Source: Platynereis dumerilii
Taxonomy: Eukaryota; Annelida; Polychaeta; Phyllodocida; Nereididae
Assembly: GCA_026936325.1 (NCBI GenBank)
Contig: JAPTHN010000001.1
Location: 136,935,138 to 136,999,137 of the forward strand
DNA length: 64,000 bases
Direction of reading: 5' to 3'
Made by a program: the position numbers and the translations under genes. Below are positions 23,456 through 35,602 of the stretch, piece by piece. The notes beneath the pieces were generated by a model. That model saw nothing but the letters and a program-made list of their open reading frames with translations. It did not search any database and was not told the DNA's origin. Within the stretch, counting starts at the first letter, position 1, and every line of letters starts with the position of its first letter.

Positions 23456-26227
23456 CCAGGCCATAAGTTGCAGAGGGTCCATACTGCGATGGTGAAGGGC
23501 ATTACTGCCATGGCTATTGCTTGTGATCGTAATCTCGTCCTGGCTGACTTCGGCAAGTGCAAGATCCTGGAGGCACTCCTGATGATGAGATTACCCCTTT
23601 GGCCAATTTGAGATGGCAATGCGGCGTCGGGAAGCCATGTAGTCCACTATTCCAGCGATTATTTGCCCCTTCGGTGCCGTTCTCCAACAAGTTGTTTGAG
23701 GACGATGCAACAAAGACAATCAAGGAGATTTCTGGTGATAATCGGATCAATAAGTAGGCGTTTGTGTCTGACAGACCCCGCCCGGCCCAGAGCTCACAAG
23801 GATCGTCTGCCGTTCAGGAGGAATGACCGGGACCGCTACAGGAACCGATGACGCTTGTCTGATTATCGTTACAACAATTGTTCTGGGTTTTACGACCGCA
23901 GCAACGACAACAGCGGCAACTCAAAGGGCGGCCGGTTCAACCAGACCAGCATTTAGTCCTTCCAGTTCTTGTTCTTCAGCACCTTTAGTTAAGGTAAGCG
24001 CACCAGGTAAGCTTGCTGGTTGCCTCCCTGAGTTTGTCATTCTTGGCGGGAAATTTCCTCTGACCCAGAGGTTTTAGAGACTGTCACTGGTCTTCGCCTT
24101 GAATTTGACTCCGTACCTCCCCGTCAAAAGTTTCTTCCGCCTGTCATAAAATTTTCGGCTGCAGAGACGTCTTTTATCCACACCCAAGTTGCTCTCTTGC
24201 TTGAGAAGGGTGCTATCGCCCGTTCCACCACTGAGGTTGGGGATTTCGTCAACAACATTTTTCTCAGGCCAAAGAAGGACGGGGCGTGGCGAATGATTCT
24301 GAATCTCAAGCCGTAGAACGATCACCCTTGAAACTGACAGCACCAAGGTGACCTGGGATGGTGTCCTGGCCACACTGACCGCCAGGTCATTTTTTCTTCC
24401 CCATGAGCTTGAGCGCTGCCAGGGGAATATCAATGCTTTTGAGCTATTGGCCATTTTATTGTCTTTGCAATCGTTCGAGCAGGCCGTTAAGGGTAAACAT
24501 GTTCGTCTGCACATTGACAAAACCATGGTGGTCGCCTATGTCAGTCACATGGGTGGTTCTCATTCCCCTCCATGCAATGCTATTGCTCACAATATTTGGA
24601 CTTGGGTCATTCGGACCGGTTCCTGGTAATCCATTGACCATATTCCGGGGGTTCTCAATGTCGAGGCGGATTTTCAATCACGCAATCCTAATGAGCGTAC
24701 TGAATGGTCCCTCACTCAGGCCATTTTTACCCCGATTTCAGATCTTTATGGTGACTTTGACTTGTTTGTTGCCAGAAGTAAAGCAAAACTTTATAAGTTC
24801 TGTTCTTGGACACCCAAGCCGGGCTCCTTTCATCTTGATGCCTTCACCTTGTCGTGGAGGTCTACTAACTTCTATTGTTTCCATCCTTTCAGCTTAATCG
24901 CTCGTTGCCTGCAGAATATTTGCCAAGAGGAGGCTCAGGGAGTGATCGTGATCCCCCTTTGGACCAAGCAGAGCTGGTTCTCCATCGCAATGAAAATGTT
25001 GATCGCATATCTGATACTCCTGCCGAAGTGGCAGGACCTGCTCAAGTTACCCCACAGACAGGGCATACCCCATCCCGTGCATCCCCACCTACAACTGATA
25101 GCTTGCAGGGTGTCCGGGACAGTCTCCAGTTGCGAGGTATATCGCTGAGGGCTACGGCGATCATCATGCACTCTTTGCGGCGGGGTATGAAGAAACAGTA
25201 CCAGTCCTTCATAAAGCATTGGCATTGATTTTTTGGTCAACGGTGCCGTTACAGTTTTCAGCCGACTGTGAGTGATGTGTTAGATTTTTTAGTGTCTGTG
25301 TTCGATGCTGATGTGAGTTACAGTGCCCTGAATACGGCGAGATGCGCTTTATCAACTTTTATAACTTTGGGCCACTTTACAGCGGCAGCACACCCGCCAG
25401 TCACCTGATTCATGCGGGGTGTGTACAATCACCTTGCTATACAGATTTGGAATGCCTCAGTTATGTTGAACAGTTTAAAATGCCTCTCGCCAGCTAAATT
25501 CTTGTCGCTGGCAGATCTTACACTCAAGTTGACTATGTTAATGTCCCTTGTTTCCGCTCAGCGCGGCCAATCTCTGCATATATATGTTAAGTTTGGCAAC
25601 TCTTGGTGAGTCTTCGAACTCCTTTGCGTTCACGCTAACTGCACCATTTAAGAACTCGAGGCCAGGTGTTGGGCTTCAAACGTTAATTTTTCATAAATTT
25701 GCTCCGGTTGAGACTTTGCGTTCATCACTACATTAAGGAGTACATTAGGAGAACTAAGTTACTTACGACTTTGGATAAGTTTTTCGTTAGCCACAGGAAG
25801 CCACATGATGCTGTCTCTCGAGATACCATTGGTCGATGGATCCGCACTCTTTAAGCGAGCAGGTATAAATGACACTTTCACCTTTAAGCCTCATTCAACC
25901 AGAGCCCCAGCTGTTTCTGCTGCTGTCCGGGCCTAAGTTCCTGTCGATTACATTCTTCGGGCTGCTGGTTGGTCATCCTGTACAACTTTCGCCAGGTATT
26001 ACAAGAAGGCTATCTAGCCTGGCTCCGCCCAATTTCAGAGTGCAATTCTCTCCTCTCACTAAGGTAAGGAGGCTTTCTTCTATTTTCTGCATTAATGGCA
26101 ATGACTAGGAGCGAGGTTCATGCCCAAAATTGCTTTGAAGTCTGAGGCGGCACGGGTTCACATGTGCAAGTAACGTGCGACGAGATCCCGAATGACGCCG
26201 AACTTTAACGAAGTGCTTACGAAGTAG

Positions 26228-26504
26228 AATTCCCCAATTATAAGAACCCCGTGAGGTTTGATGGGGATTCTACTGATTTAAGTACTGAGTTAATGTTTGG
26301 TAGTCATTCGCCCTATCCCGCCCACCCCTGAAGCTGGGTTGCTGGCGAAGGCCTAATTTTGGGCATTCACACACCTGAGACGGCACAGATTCTCTCGCTT
26401 GGTTACTTTAGCGACGACATCCCGAATGACTACCAAACATTAACTCAGTACTTAAATCAGTAGAATCCCCATCAAACCTCGGGGCTTCGTTTAATTGGGG
26501 AATT
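26228..26504. mobile_element. Palindromic DIRS-related terminal derivative
   Basis: Directly abutting the larger element, this 277-bp block is an inverted repeat. The inner arms ('tactgatttaagtactgagt') resemble the termini of the 19375 element in layout and share 'gtcattcg' and the following 'gatgtcgtcgc' type sequence. The outer arms ('aattccccaatt') are also mirrored. It looks like a deletion derivative of a related DIRS family with two ends and almost no interior. Confidence 0.6.
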
Positions 26505-26642
26505 ATTTGACAACAGCCCTATCATGGCATATGCTTTAGATACCCTCCCTTTCATTCTACAACTGTATTAAGTTTGCCACAGCCTCCCAGTGAAGAATTA
26601 GTCAAGAGTGCTCACCAGGACAATGTCTGACCTTGGTAGGTT

Positions 26643-26998
26643 AGATAGATAGATAGAAATGGTAAGTGCAGCCCTCTAAGCTCAGTTCTGGCTCAGAACT
26701 TCTGGGTGCTCACAAGGGTTGATTGATGAGACGGGAGTGAGAGTGGGAGAGAGAGTGGGAGTCCTCAACATGTTACACATTTACCCCACGTGAGGGATCT
26801 TTTATTTGCCCAGCATAGACCCTGATACAAGGGGCCGCCAATTTAACTTCTCATCCTAACGACATCCAGCTGGGATCTTGCTCATGAAGGTCCACTGAAA
26901 ATTTGGGTTCCCCACCCGGGGTTCCAACCCATGCAGGCAAAGACCTTCAGTGGAGCAGGTGGGCACCTTTAGAAGCCACTTGGCCACCCAGCTGCTGT
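26643..26998 (-). repeat. SINE family 2, full-length copy
   Basis: Read on the minus strand, a tRNA-like head (gggtggccaagtggc, a near-perfect box A) is followed by a box B-like word. Then come the body also seen at 54742 and a tail of TATC repeats, visible here as GATA at 26643. About 356 bp. Confidence 0.8.
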
Positions 26999-27264
26999 AG
27001 ATACATTGAAAGCAAGACAATACAAGGAATTATGTGCAGTGACTGGTAAGGACAAATCCAGCAACAATTCATCAAATGTAGCATGTGAAAAATTTAAACA
27101 TTACTCAAATTGCCAGGCATGTTGACAATCGCAGAAAAAGAAAGTAAAGTGGAAGAACCATTTGCCATCAAGGCCAAGGGCACATGCTTACAACTGCTCC
27201 CATGAAAACCATGGTATTCTCCATATCAAATGATGTTTGGCAAAAAAGCCACACCCAATGGGCA

Positions 27265-27400
27265 CATGACGTCAACCCTGCCATTTTTTATTGGTGGAGG
27301 GCTGGTCTGTTGGTCACGTGGATATGTATGGTAGAGATTATGTTGCCACAACGTGAACACAACATCGGGGTTTTTTACTAAATTGCCACAACGTCGCAAG
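27265..27400 (-). repeat. Dispersed repeat, copy 2
   Basis: This is the inverted counterpart of 19190-19325. On the minus strand it reads 'ttgtggcaacataatctcta' and 'cagccctccaccaataa'. Confidence 0.6.
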
Positions 27401-27654
27401 CGGACGTTGACCCATCGACATTGCCTCACAATGTTGTGAAAATGCGCTACAACGGCGCAATGCAAAGGAGCATGTGAAGCATGCACAGGAATCGGTTGTA
27501 AAGAAGATTGCTCAGAAGGCCAACAAAAAATAAAAGAGAAGTATCATTGACACGGGCAGGTGGGTGACAGCGGGACTTCAAACTGGAGACGAGGTCCTCA
27601 TCAGGAAAACTGGTTGGTAGAAACTTTCTTGTTTGGGTGTGCCATAAAACGTTT

Positions 27655-28290
27655 AATATCAAGAAATGTACAAATCAAACATATGTCTAAAAAGTTTCCT
27701 ATTTGAGGTATGTCATTAAACTTCGACAAGAAATGCGCCAATCAAATATCTAGGAAGTTCCTTATTTGTTGCATACCATCAAATGAATACAATTAAATGT
27801 CTGGAAAGTTTTTTTGTTTGTTGTGTGCTATCAAACTCTGACAATGAATGCACCAATCAAATGTCTAGAAAGTTTCTTGTTTTCCATCAAACTCTTACAA
27901 GAAATGCTCCAATCAAATGTCTAGAAAGTTTCTTGTTTGTTGTTTTTCATCAAACTCTGACAAGAAATGCACCAATCAAATGTCTAGAAAGTTTCTTGTT
28001 TGTTGTTTTTCCATCAAACTCTTACAAGAAATGCGCCAATCAAATGTCTAGAAAGTTTCTTCTTTGTTGTTTTCCAGAAAACTCTTACAAGAAATGCACC
28101 AATCCAATGTCAGGAAAGTTTCTTGTTCGTTGTGTGCCATCAAACTCTGAAAAGAAATGCACCAACCAAATGTCTGGAAAGTTTCTTTTTGTGATGATCA
28201 AATTTCAGCAATCTGGAAAATTTACCTGTGGTGTGCCACCAAACTTTAGGCAAGAAATGCACCAAACAAAACAGAAGTCCTGCGACATAA
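27655..28290. repeat. Satellite with about 62-bp unit, about ten copies
   Basis: The unit contains 'gaaatgcaccaatcaaatgt' followed by 'ctagaaagtttcttgtttg'. Central copies (27885-28135) are most alike and outer copies are more degenerate. An open frame of 181 codons across it is a by-product of the repeat, because unit lengths near 62-63 keep one frame open. It is not evidence of a protein. Confidence 0.85.
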
Positions 28291-28549
28291 AAACACAAGG
28301 AAATATCAAAAACTACCAGAGTGTCTAGCTGCTAAATTACTTAAGAAATATATTTCATGGTTTCTTCAGATACAATTGCCAACAATTGGAGAAACATGTC
28401 AGATTTTTTTAGATTCTCCTCGATATCTGAGAGCTGAAAGAGGCTGTGAGCCTTCTCATGAAACTCCACTTACTTGGCAGTTTAGAAGTTGTCTCACTCC
28501 TCAATGTACATGACGACGACATCAGACCAAACCCATATATCCATACAGT

Positions 28550-28770
28550 CACTAATAACATAACTTAATGTTCACTACATAGTGCATAAAACGATGTATG
28601 ACAAAAACTGATTGACAGTATCATGCTATCATGAACTGGTGGAAGACACGTGAGAATTGTGCAACGTTTGAAACAATGTCACAAAAATTCACCCCTTTCT
28701 TATCAACTGTTACTGATGCAATGCCACCAAAGCTTTGGCAACGTGTCGGTCACATAATAGACTAAATTCA
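28550..28770 (+). repeat. Dispersed repeat shared with 34860-35070
   Basis: 'tcatgaactggtggaagaca' here and 'tcatgaattagtgaaagaca' near 34934 start a shared block. It continues through 'tgatgcaatgccaccaaag' / 'agatgtaatgccaccat' and ends near 'ttggcaac'. The order is the same in both. Class unknown. Confidence 0.6.
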
Positions 28771-28774
28771 GACA

Positions 28775-28815
28775 GATGGATGGATGGGGCTTTCATCCTG
28801 TATTTGTACACTAGG
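28775..28815 (-). repeat. SINE family 1, 3' scrap
   Basis: 'tggggctttcatcctgtatt' then 'gtacactagg' resembles the reverse complement of the SINE 1 3' end ('tgcataaatacaggacgtaa'). Only about 40 bp remain. Confidence 0.4.
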
Positions 28816-29749
28816 TCTAGTGAAAAATGCGATTGCCTGGTAACCTACACGTTACAGGTTGGAGTCCCAGCCATGGCAGGATGAAATGAGCAGATCCTCC
28901 ATTAACTATTTGCTTCACTTCAACTCGGTGTAAATGGGTACTTGACAATGGTCTAAAGATTATTGCTTCGGAATCCTTTTTATTAGTTTTGTAGCGACTT
29001 TTTCTGGTAGGTTACAGTTTTTTCAAGTCGCAAGCACTGTAGTGGTTATCAACAAAAACCAAATGTACGATTCCAAGCAGTTCAAACAATTAAGACCACT
29101 GACAAAACCATTGACAGATATTTACAGAACTTTGCAGAGACTAAAAGTATTACCAGTCAAGACAAGGTTCCCACAAAAATCTCAGGACCAGAATTGTACG
29201 ACTTTTCCATGACCAAATTTAGATTTTTCTACGACCAATTACTTACTCATCAAGGTTCTGATAAACCTTCGAAAGATGACCTCTGTATCCCTACTTGCCA
29301 TCCAGTCCACCAACCAAGTACCATAGGCATAGTTAAATTATAGCTTGAATTGAGGGACAAAATTTGAATTTTCCAGGATTTTCGACAATATCCATGACCA
29401 CTACGTTTTCAATTACTTTTAAAGACTGCGGAAACCCTGCAAGATGGCCACCTTGCAAACAAAAAGAAAGTGGCAAAGAGAGATCTTGAGGTAAGTCAAA
29501 CAAGATCCAGCAAAGACGAACAAGATCCAGCGAAGACACAAGTACTGGAGTTCCCAAAACATTTATGACAGGAGGTTGAGATGCACCCAGTAACAAACTT
29601 ACTAGATGACCTACTTATCCCTTCCGGAAATAATCACGGATAAAACTTGGCCAAAATAGTAAAATAAACTTTCAAACATATGACCTCGACAGATATCGAA
29701 ATCTAGAACTTCCAGCCATCAAATGATATTGAATTTACGTTGAACAAGC

Positions 29750-30400
29750 ACAGGTGCCTTTAATAATCGCAAAGCCACAAAAGTCCCTTCGATGAGATTC
29801 ACATACTATACAAACGGAGCATTATGATATGCCGATAAACTGACAAATTACAAAATGGTCCATAAGGAAACACACACTAGTAGCCATTGAATTTTCCAAT
29901 GAGCCAAGACCTGAATTCTAAAATCAGGAGCCTTAACCGCTGAGCCATTCAAGAACCTTGGATGAGATTCACATGTGCTTTACGAGCTGAGAATTTAATA
30001 TTATAGAAATAAATTTGAGATTTTCCAAATTATAACACAAAATGTCATTGCTTTTTCCCATAGTCCAAATTTTGAATTCAAAACTTGAGCAAACAGTGCC
30101 TTAACCACCAAGCCACTCAACTCCTTTTGATGAGATTCACATACTTTACAAGCTGAGCATTTTAATATTATATAAATTTTAATATTTGACAAATTACAAG
30201 ATTGTCCACATGACAGTATAAACACATACCCAAGCCATTGACATTTCATAGACCAAGGTCTGAATTCACAACTTGAGCAAACAGGTGCCTTAACCACTAA
30301 GCCACTCAAAACCCTTTGATGAGAGTCACATACTTTACGAACTGAGCATTTTAGTACTACCATATAAATAGACAAATTATAAGATTGTCCCTTGACACCT
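29750..30400 (-). repeat. Tandem array of tRNA-like repeat, about 170-190 bp, four copies
   Basis: 'gatgagattcacatact' recurs at about 29791, 29961, 30129 and 30318. On the minus strand each unit begins like a tRNA: GAGTGGCTTAGTGGTTAAGG contains the box A consensus TGGCnnAGTGG. The expected box B is degraded. A related single unit lies near 17165-17250 beyond the 3' end of the eIF2alpha paralogue, as part of the duplicated flank. Confidence 0.7.
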
Positions 30401-31145
30401 AACTTACAAAGTAAAACATCGGCTTTTAAATTTATTCTGTACAAATAATAGGATAACATTGTTTTATGCATAACCTGAATCTTGCCTAATTTCCATATTA
30501 CGTTATAAATAAAAGCTAATTCCAGTACATGAAGCATAATATGTATATAAAATCTGGCACCACATTAATATAGTCCCAGATATGAAGGCCCTCAAGATTT
30601 AGCATTGACAGAAATAGAGTTGCTCTTTTCTCCTTATCTTTTTATAGTTAACCAAAGCTAAAGAAATAGCAATTTTGAGTATAATTATGTGTAATGGGTT
30701 CATTATTATGTTAATTCTTCGGTTAAATACAACTTTGAGCTTGAGTGTACATGCATGCTTCATTGTTGCTGATTATTAATGGATATTACTATTCAAATAT
30801 TTCAATTTTTTTGTTAATGGAAACTAGAACCCTAAAGAAATGAGGTAACAATATTCCAGATATGTTTGAACAAGAGCCCAATAACGGCAGAATTACCAAT
30901 ATTGAAGAACAATGTGAATTTGAATTGATATAGTTTAGTGGATACTTCTCACAGAACTTTGCAGGAAAAATATATATATATTTCAAACAATATTCCAAAT
31001 ACGTTTGCAAAGGAGCCCGAAACAAATGAGCCGAAAGTAGCCCAGAGTTACTATCGAGCTGACTCAGGAGAGCAATTGGAGAGCATGCAATAAAGAAACG
31101 TCCCTTCCACACAAATCTTTCCTTTCAAAAAATCTTTCGCTTCAA

Positions 31146-34100
31146 CTAATCCTCCGCTTTTTCCTCCTTCTCCTCCTCCTCTTCGCTGGCGTCATCAAAA
31201 CTGTCCTGGTCGTCGTCTCCTTCCACCTCCCTGTTCTTGGCTTCTAACTCTTCAAGTTGGCGAGCTAAGTCTGCTTCGTCAGTGTCAGTGACAACCTTAG
31301 GCTGGAAACGCAAGCAAATCCCAAGAATCACTTATTATTCTATGCTAATGAGTTGATTCAATTTACACATGTCTTTAAGGTACATTGCAAGGGCCAAGGG
31401 ATTAACCGGAGTTCAGTTTAAACTGAATTGACAATGTTCAATAATTAATAATATGCAGAGTCAATAGGCAAAACTTAATAATGCATGTAACTTATTCTAA
31501 CTTATAAATCCAGTACCAAAATTGTTTTTGAAATATGGCAAACTTTTGAGCACAACGCTCGACCACCTGAGAAAACTGGGCTTGCAAGATCACCAGTTTA
31601 CAAGCAATGATAAAACCCATTAACCTCATACACAAGCACTGTAGATTGAGCACTGTCAAGGCAAATTCTTTAAAATGATCGCAAAAATTTCAACTAGTTC
31701 TTCAAAAGTACTTACTGCTAGTTTAATAGCAAATACTCCATTAGAGTCCTCTATGGACTGTTTGATGACAGCAAGGGCAGCGTTCAATTTGGCAAGGCCA
31801 TCCTGTCGCTCGAGGGTTTGTGTAGTTACAACATAGGTAGGTGGGGCAATGAGATTGATCTGCAAAATAGAAAATAAAAAGATAAGAAGCTTTCTTTAAA
31901 AGTTACCAGGTAGCCAACTGACACAAGGACATAATATTAAAAGTAAGTAGGGCTGAACAAAAATGGAAAATTTATCGTTATATAGACATATCAAAGAGAG
32001 CAATAAAAGTATCACAGAAAGGTCCAATATTAAATAAGTGTTATTAATTTTAAATTACTTTGAAAAAAATTCTATTTAAACTCCAATTATTTTATGAAAT
32101 TGCAACATATAATGACAGTTTGTAAATGTTGAGGTTTATCTCTTATTTGTGAATTTATTGCACAATTTATTGACATCGCAATATTAGTTATTGCATCTGA
32201 GCCCTAAAAGTAAGTATCAACGTTTCCAGCATTTATTGGCGAGTGAGTATGTGGTTTACGTCCCATCAGCAATAGTGTTGGCTATTTAGAGGCACGCAAT
32301 TATCGGAGAAAAAGCAGTTTGAAAAGTTCCTTACTTTGATAGGCATCTCTTCGGTTGTCAAGTCCAGACCACATTTAAGGGCAGTTTTGACGGCATCAAC
32401 GCCTTCATATGCATAGCATGCGACTTCGATATCTGAAACACAAGTGATAAGATTTATAAATACCAAAAAATATTCGAAAAGAAGCAAAAACATTTCAATG
32501 CAGAAACAATTGCTGATTTATCTAGAGAGACGGATGATTGGGGCTTTACGTCCTGTATCTATGTACTTGGTAGGCTAATTAGGACAGGAGGAGGACACAG
32601 CAAGGAGGTGAAGGATGATTGAAACTACTGTCCAACGCAGGCTCAGGCGACAAACCAAGAGGTGGATAGGAACAGTGGACCCTCCCCTCTGATTACTCTG
32701 GAAAGATTCACCATGAGGTCTTAGTCTTGTAGATTTGGAAAGTTCTTGTATCACAGGAGCTAATCATAAAATATATATTCTAATTTAAATGAATGCATAC
32801 CAGCTCGAATTTTGACAGCCTGTGGAGTGAGCCTTCTCTTGATGTTGTTCAAGAGTGTTTCTTTCGTCTCTTCGTCCAATCCACATTGGTCCAACACTTC
32901 AGGGTTCCTGAAATTATAGCCAGAGAATGTCAGAATTCCAGAAACTCACTATTTCCAAGTCAAGTCGAACTGTTTATTTATCTGCCATAATAGTAACAGG
33001 AGGACCTTTAACCATTTGGTGTGATTGGCAAGATAATTCTATCAAAGTTAGTTAACAATAACCTTACAACTCGGGCATCCAATATATTCATAACTTTAAA
33101 AGTCAGCAGTACAGTATCTCACACATGATCTAACTTCCAATTTTCCATTGTAGAACCAATCACACAAACACACACAGGGTGTAATATACAGAGCACATAA
33201 CAAAACAACCTACGTCACAGCATTTTTGAAGGCCTCGTAGGAAGCACCCGTTTTCTTGAATAGCCGGTCAAAATACCAGGCAGTCTTCATGTACAGCTCT
33301 TCAAGCTTCTCATTTGAATCGTAGTTTAACAGTTCTGCTACGTGTCTCAATATACTGTTTACCTGTAAACAAATTAATTAAAAATATAAAACAACACACA
33401 TTTTATTATGTAAAGTTCTCACCAGGGGCTTGATGAGGCAGTCTGCTGTGCTGTGTCTATAAATAGCGTGTCTATAAATAGCCACTCGCGACACTCCATC
33501 TCAGATCCCAGCTATGTGAAGCCACCTTGGCCCTTTGCCAGAGATTGCGATCTTTAGCTGAACAGGTGCTTATTGTTAGCAGAACAGTGAGAACACAAGA
33601 CTTTTTTTTTAAATTCTGACTTTTACATGTTGCAAAGAGGCCTATCATTTTTCATACAATGTACCGTATTATGAGATTAAAAGAATAATTACTGCAGGCA
33701 AGTAAATTTCATTAATGTCCTTTCAGTCCAGTAAGGATAAAGCCAGCCAACTCGGGATTATCACAGTCAAACCCAAAAATATTAAATACAGTAAAAAAAC
33801 TTACGCATTTTGCTTTTGCAAATTTCTCTTCACATTTTGTGATCTCCTCCGGTGACACTCTTCTTTTTGATAAATCAATATAACCTGTGGACAAAAAAGT
33901 TTATCAGATGAAAAGAAAGTAAATTTAAATATATTTTTTTCAAACCAAGTAGAAAATAATAATTACAACAAATATATCCGAGTGTACATAGTAAAGACCC
34001 TGACATTCCCATTTATTTTTGAAATCGGGTGAAATGACAGTATTACATCCCTTCATCTCTTAATTGTGTGTTGAAATTATATCATAATGAAACCATGAAG

Positions 34101-34473
34101 TTTTTCCTACTTTCTCCCATTCTCATGGTTTAAATTTACAATACAAACAATCTGTGAAACCAATATGCACAAGATAAAATTTAATGAAATGAAACTAAAT
34201 TTTTAAGTTCTTCTGAATCTGAAGCAATATCTCACCTTTGTCTTTGTCTACTCGGATTACAACTACACATTCACTTCGTCCCACTCGGATGAGTTTGTTA
34301 ATTGACCTAATACGCCTTCTTGAAAGTTCACTAAGCAGGATCATTCCTTCTATGTTGTTATATTCCATTAAATGTACGTAAGCACCCATCTCGGCAATCT
34401 GGCGAACGTTCACCATGACCACATCCTCCACCTCCGGATACCGGTGCTCGTAGAATCTACACGACAAAACCAT
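31146..34473 (-). CDS. EIF2S1: Eukaryotic translation initiation factor 2 subunit alpha
   Basis: Seven coding exons (34236-34473, 33805-33884, 33214-33362, 32801-32907, 32335-32432, 31716-31859, 31146-31301) join in phase to 323 aa; human is 315. eIF2alpha is part of the eIF2-GTP-initiator tRNA complex in the cytoplasm. Phosphorylation of its Ser51 by stress kinases blocks eIF2B and lowers translation. The S1 domain (about 1-88) carries the regulatory loop [16 protein letters not shown] with the target serine at residue 51 here (one less than human counting Met). [14 protein letters not shown], the helical domain ([12 protein letters not shown]) and the C-terminal alpha/beta domain ([31 protein letters not shown]) follow, with an acidic tail ending KAED. 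An acceptor immediately before the ATG implies an untranslated first exon upstream. A truncated tandem duplicate lies 15.5 kb downstream. Identification is secure. Confidence 0.97.
32530..32715 (-). repeat. SINE family 1 copy in an EIF2S1 intron
   Basis: 'ggggctttacgtcctgtatc' followed by 'cttggtaggctaattaggac' and 'ggatgattgaaac' is the reverse complement of the family 1 body and 3' end. The head half is diverged or replaced after about 32645. Confidence 0.8.
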
Positions 34474-34859
34474 TCTGGAAAAAAGGATATTACATTATTA
34501 GAAGTAAAGGGGTCTATATCATCGCGATAATAGGGTTTATAATAACTTTATATGACATAAAACTATGAGAATAGTCAAATTTGACCCTGAGAGATGTCAA
34601 ACTGTCAGTGACCATATAGTCAAATTTCTTACTTTAAATATAACTCCGGGTCTTTCCTGATAGTATTACCTTTTTTTCTTGCATATGATCAAATAAAAGA
34701 AATGGCTCTGCCAGATTTAAATAAGTCCAGATATTCCGTTTCATATTCTATTTCATAACATGCAGCAATTTAGAAGCATCAAATTCATTGCACATACCAT
34801 AAGTTTCAGATTCATAAAATGTCTAAAGCTTGACCAATCACAATTATTAAGTAAATTAC

Positions 34860-35070
34860 AGGCATAACTATAATGTAACTGCTTACTTACTTAGTGCATA
34901 TATGACTTATAAATTTATACAATTATGTTTATCATGAATTAGTGAAAGACAGAGAAATTGCGCAAGTGTAGAGTGACTGTCAAGGCACAAATATTGAATC
35001 TTTTCACAAGTAACAGATGTAATGCCACCATATTTTTTGGCAACATGTCACCAGTAGTCAGTTAAGTATA
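34860..35070 (+). repeat. Dispersed repeat shared with 28550-28770
   Basis: This is the second copy of the block described at 28550, in the same orientation, and is more AT-rich. Confidence 0.55.
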
Positions 35071-35397
35071 TTCAGACGTATAAAATGAAATGTACTTTTA
35101 CTGTTGATTAAAAAAAAAAATTCTTTCGTTAAAGACTATCATTATTAATTTAGTACGATCCAAGACTGGATGTAGCCTGAATGTGACGTTAAATTTGTAG
35201 CTATTGCCAGTACATGCATATGTATGTACAACAAGAAACAGTCTTTAGCATAATAATTAAAGTGATTACCCCCAAGCCACTAACCCCCTCCCCCACAACA
35301 TATTTCTGGCCCTAACTTTGTGAGCAACTTATCCAGAGATACGATTGTATTTATAGCATGTGAAGTCACCAAGGGCTTCAAGCAGGCAATCAGAAAC

Positions 35398-35602
35398 TAG
35401 GTATGCACCGATACCACTTTTTCACTTCCGATCCGATACTGATCCTGGTATTTTGTTGCCAATACAACCGATTTCCGATACCATTCCGATACTGATACCA
35501 TTGGTTAAATGGAGAGTAGTGCCACCGATCCGATCCGATACTGCGTTTTAGTGCTGGATCGGCACAAATACCGATCCAGAGTATCGGATCGGTACATCCT
35601 TA
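35398..35602. mobile_element. hAT-like MITE with perfect 8-bp target duplication
   Basis: The 205-bp element has ends TAGGTATGCACCGATAC and, reverse-complemented, TAAGGATGTACCGATCC. It is flanked on both sides by the identical octamer tcagaaac (35390-35397 and 35603-35610). An 8-bp duplication is the hallmark of hAT transposition. The interior is built from many copies of 'ccgatac' in both orientations and has no coding capacity. Confidence 0.85.

Larger units (their letters stand above)
19375..26227 (+). mobile_element. Broken DIRS-like tyrosine-recombinase retroelement
   Basis: Inverted terminal repeats starting CTACTTCGTAA flank the region. About 65 bp of the left end (from 19375) match the reverse complement of the right end (to 26227) at roughly 94 percent, so the copy is old but not ancient. 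Parts recognisable in order on the plus strand are a gag-like region (from about 19540, resuming near 23455), reverse transcriptase and RNase H (about 24000-24750) and a tyrosine recombinase (about 25260-26100). It is interrupted by about 3.2 kb of foreign sequence. The coding parts carry many breaks, so the element is a fossil. The family call rests on inverted termini plus the RT, RNase H and recombinase order typical of DIRS elements. Confidence 0.8.
26999..31145. other. Repeat-rich intergenic stretch between the eIF2alpha copies
   Basis: No gene is supported. It holds a dispersed repeat (27265-27400), a 62-bp satellite (27655-28290), a second dispersed repeat (28550-28770), a SINE 1 fragment and the tandem tRNA-like array (29750-30400). 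Positions 31060-31145 are the 3' UTR of EIF2S1 and are shared with the paralogue's 3' flank near 17330-17410. Confidence 0.6.

Noticed and set aside
27783-28328. 181-codon frame with repeated CANQMSRKFL-like units
   Set aside because: Generated by the 62-bp satellite; no start context, splice sites or homology.
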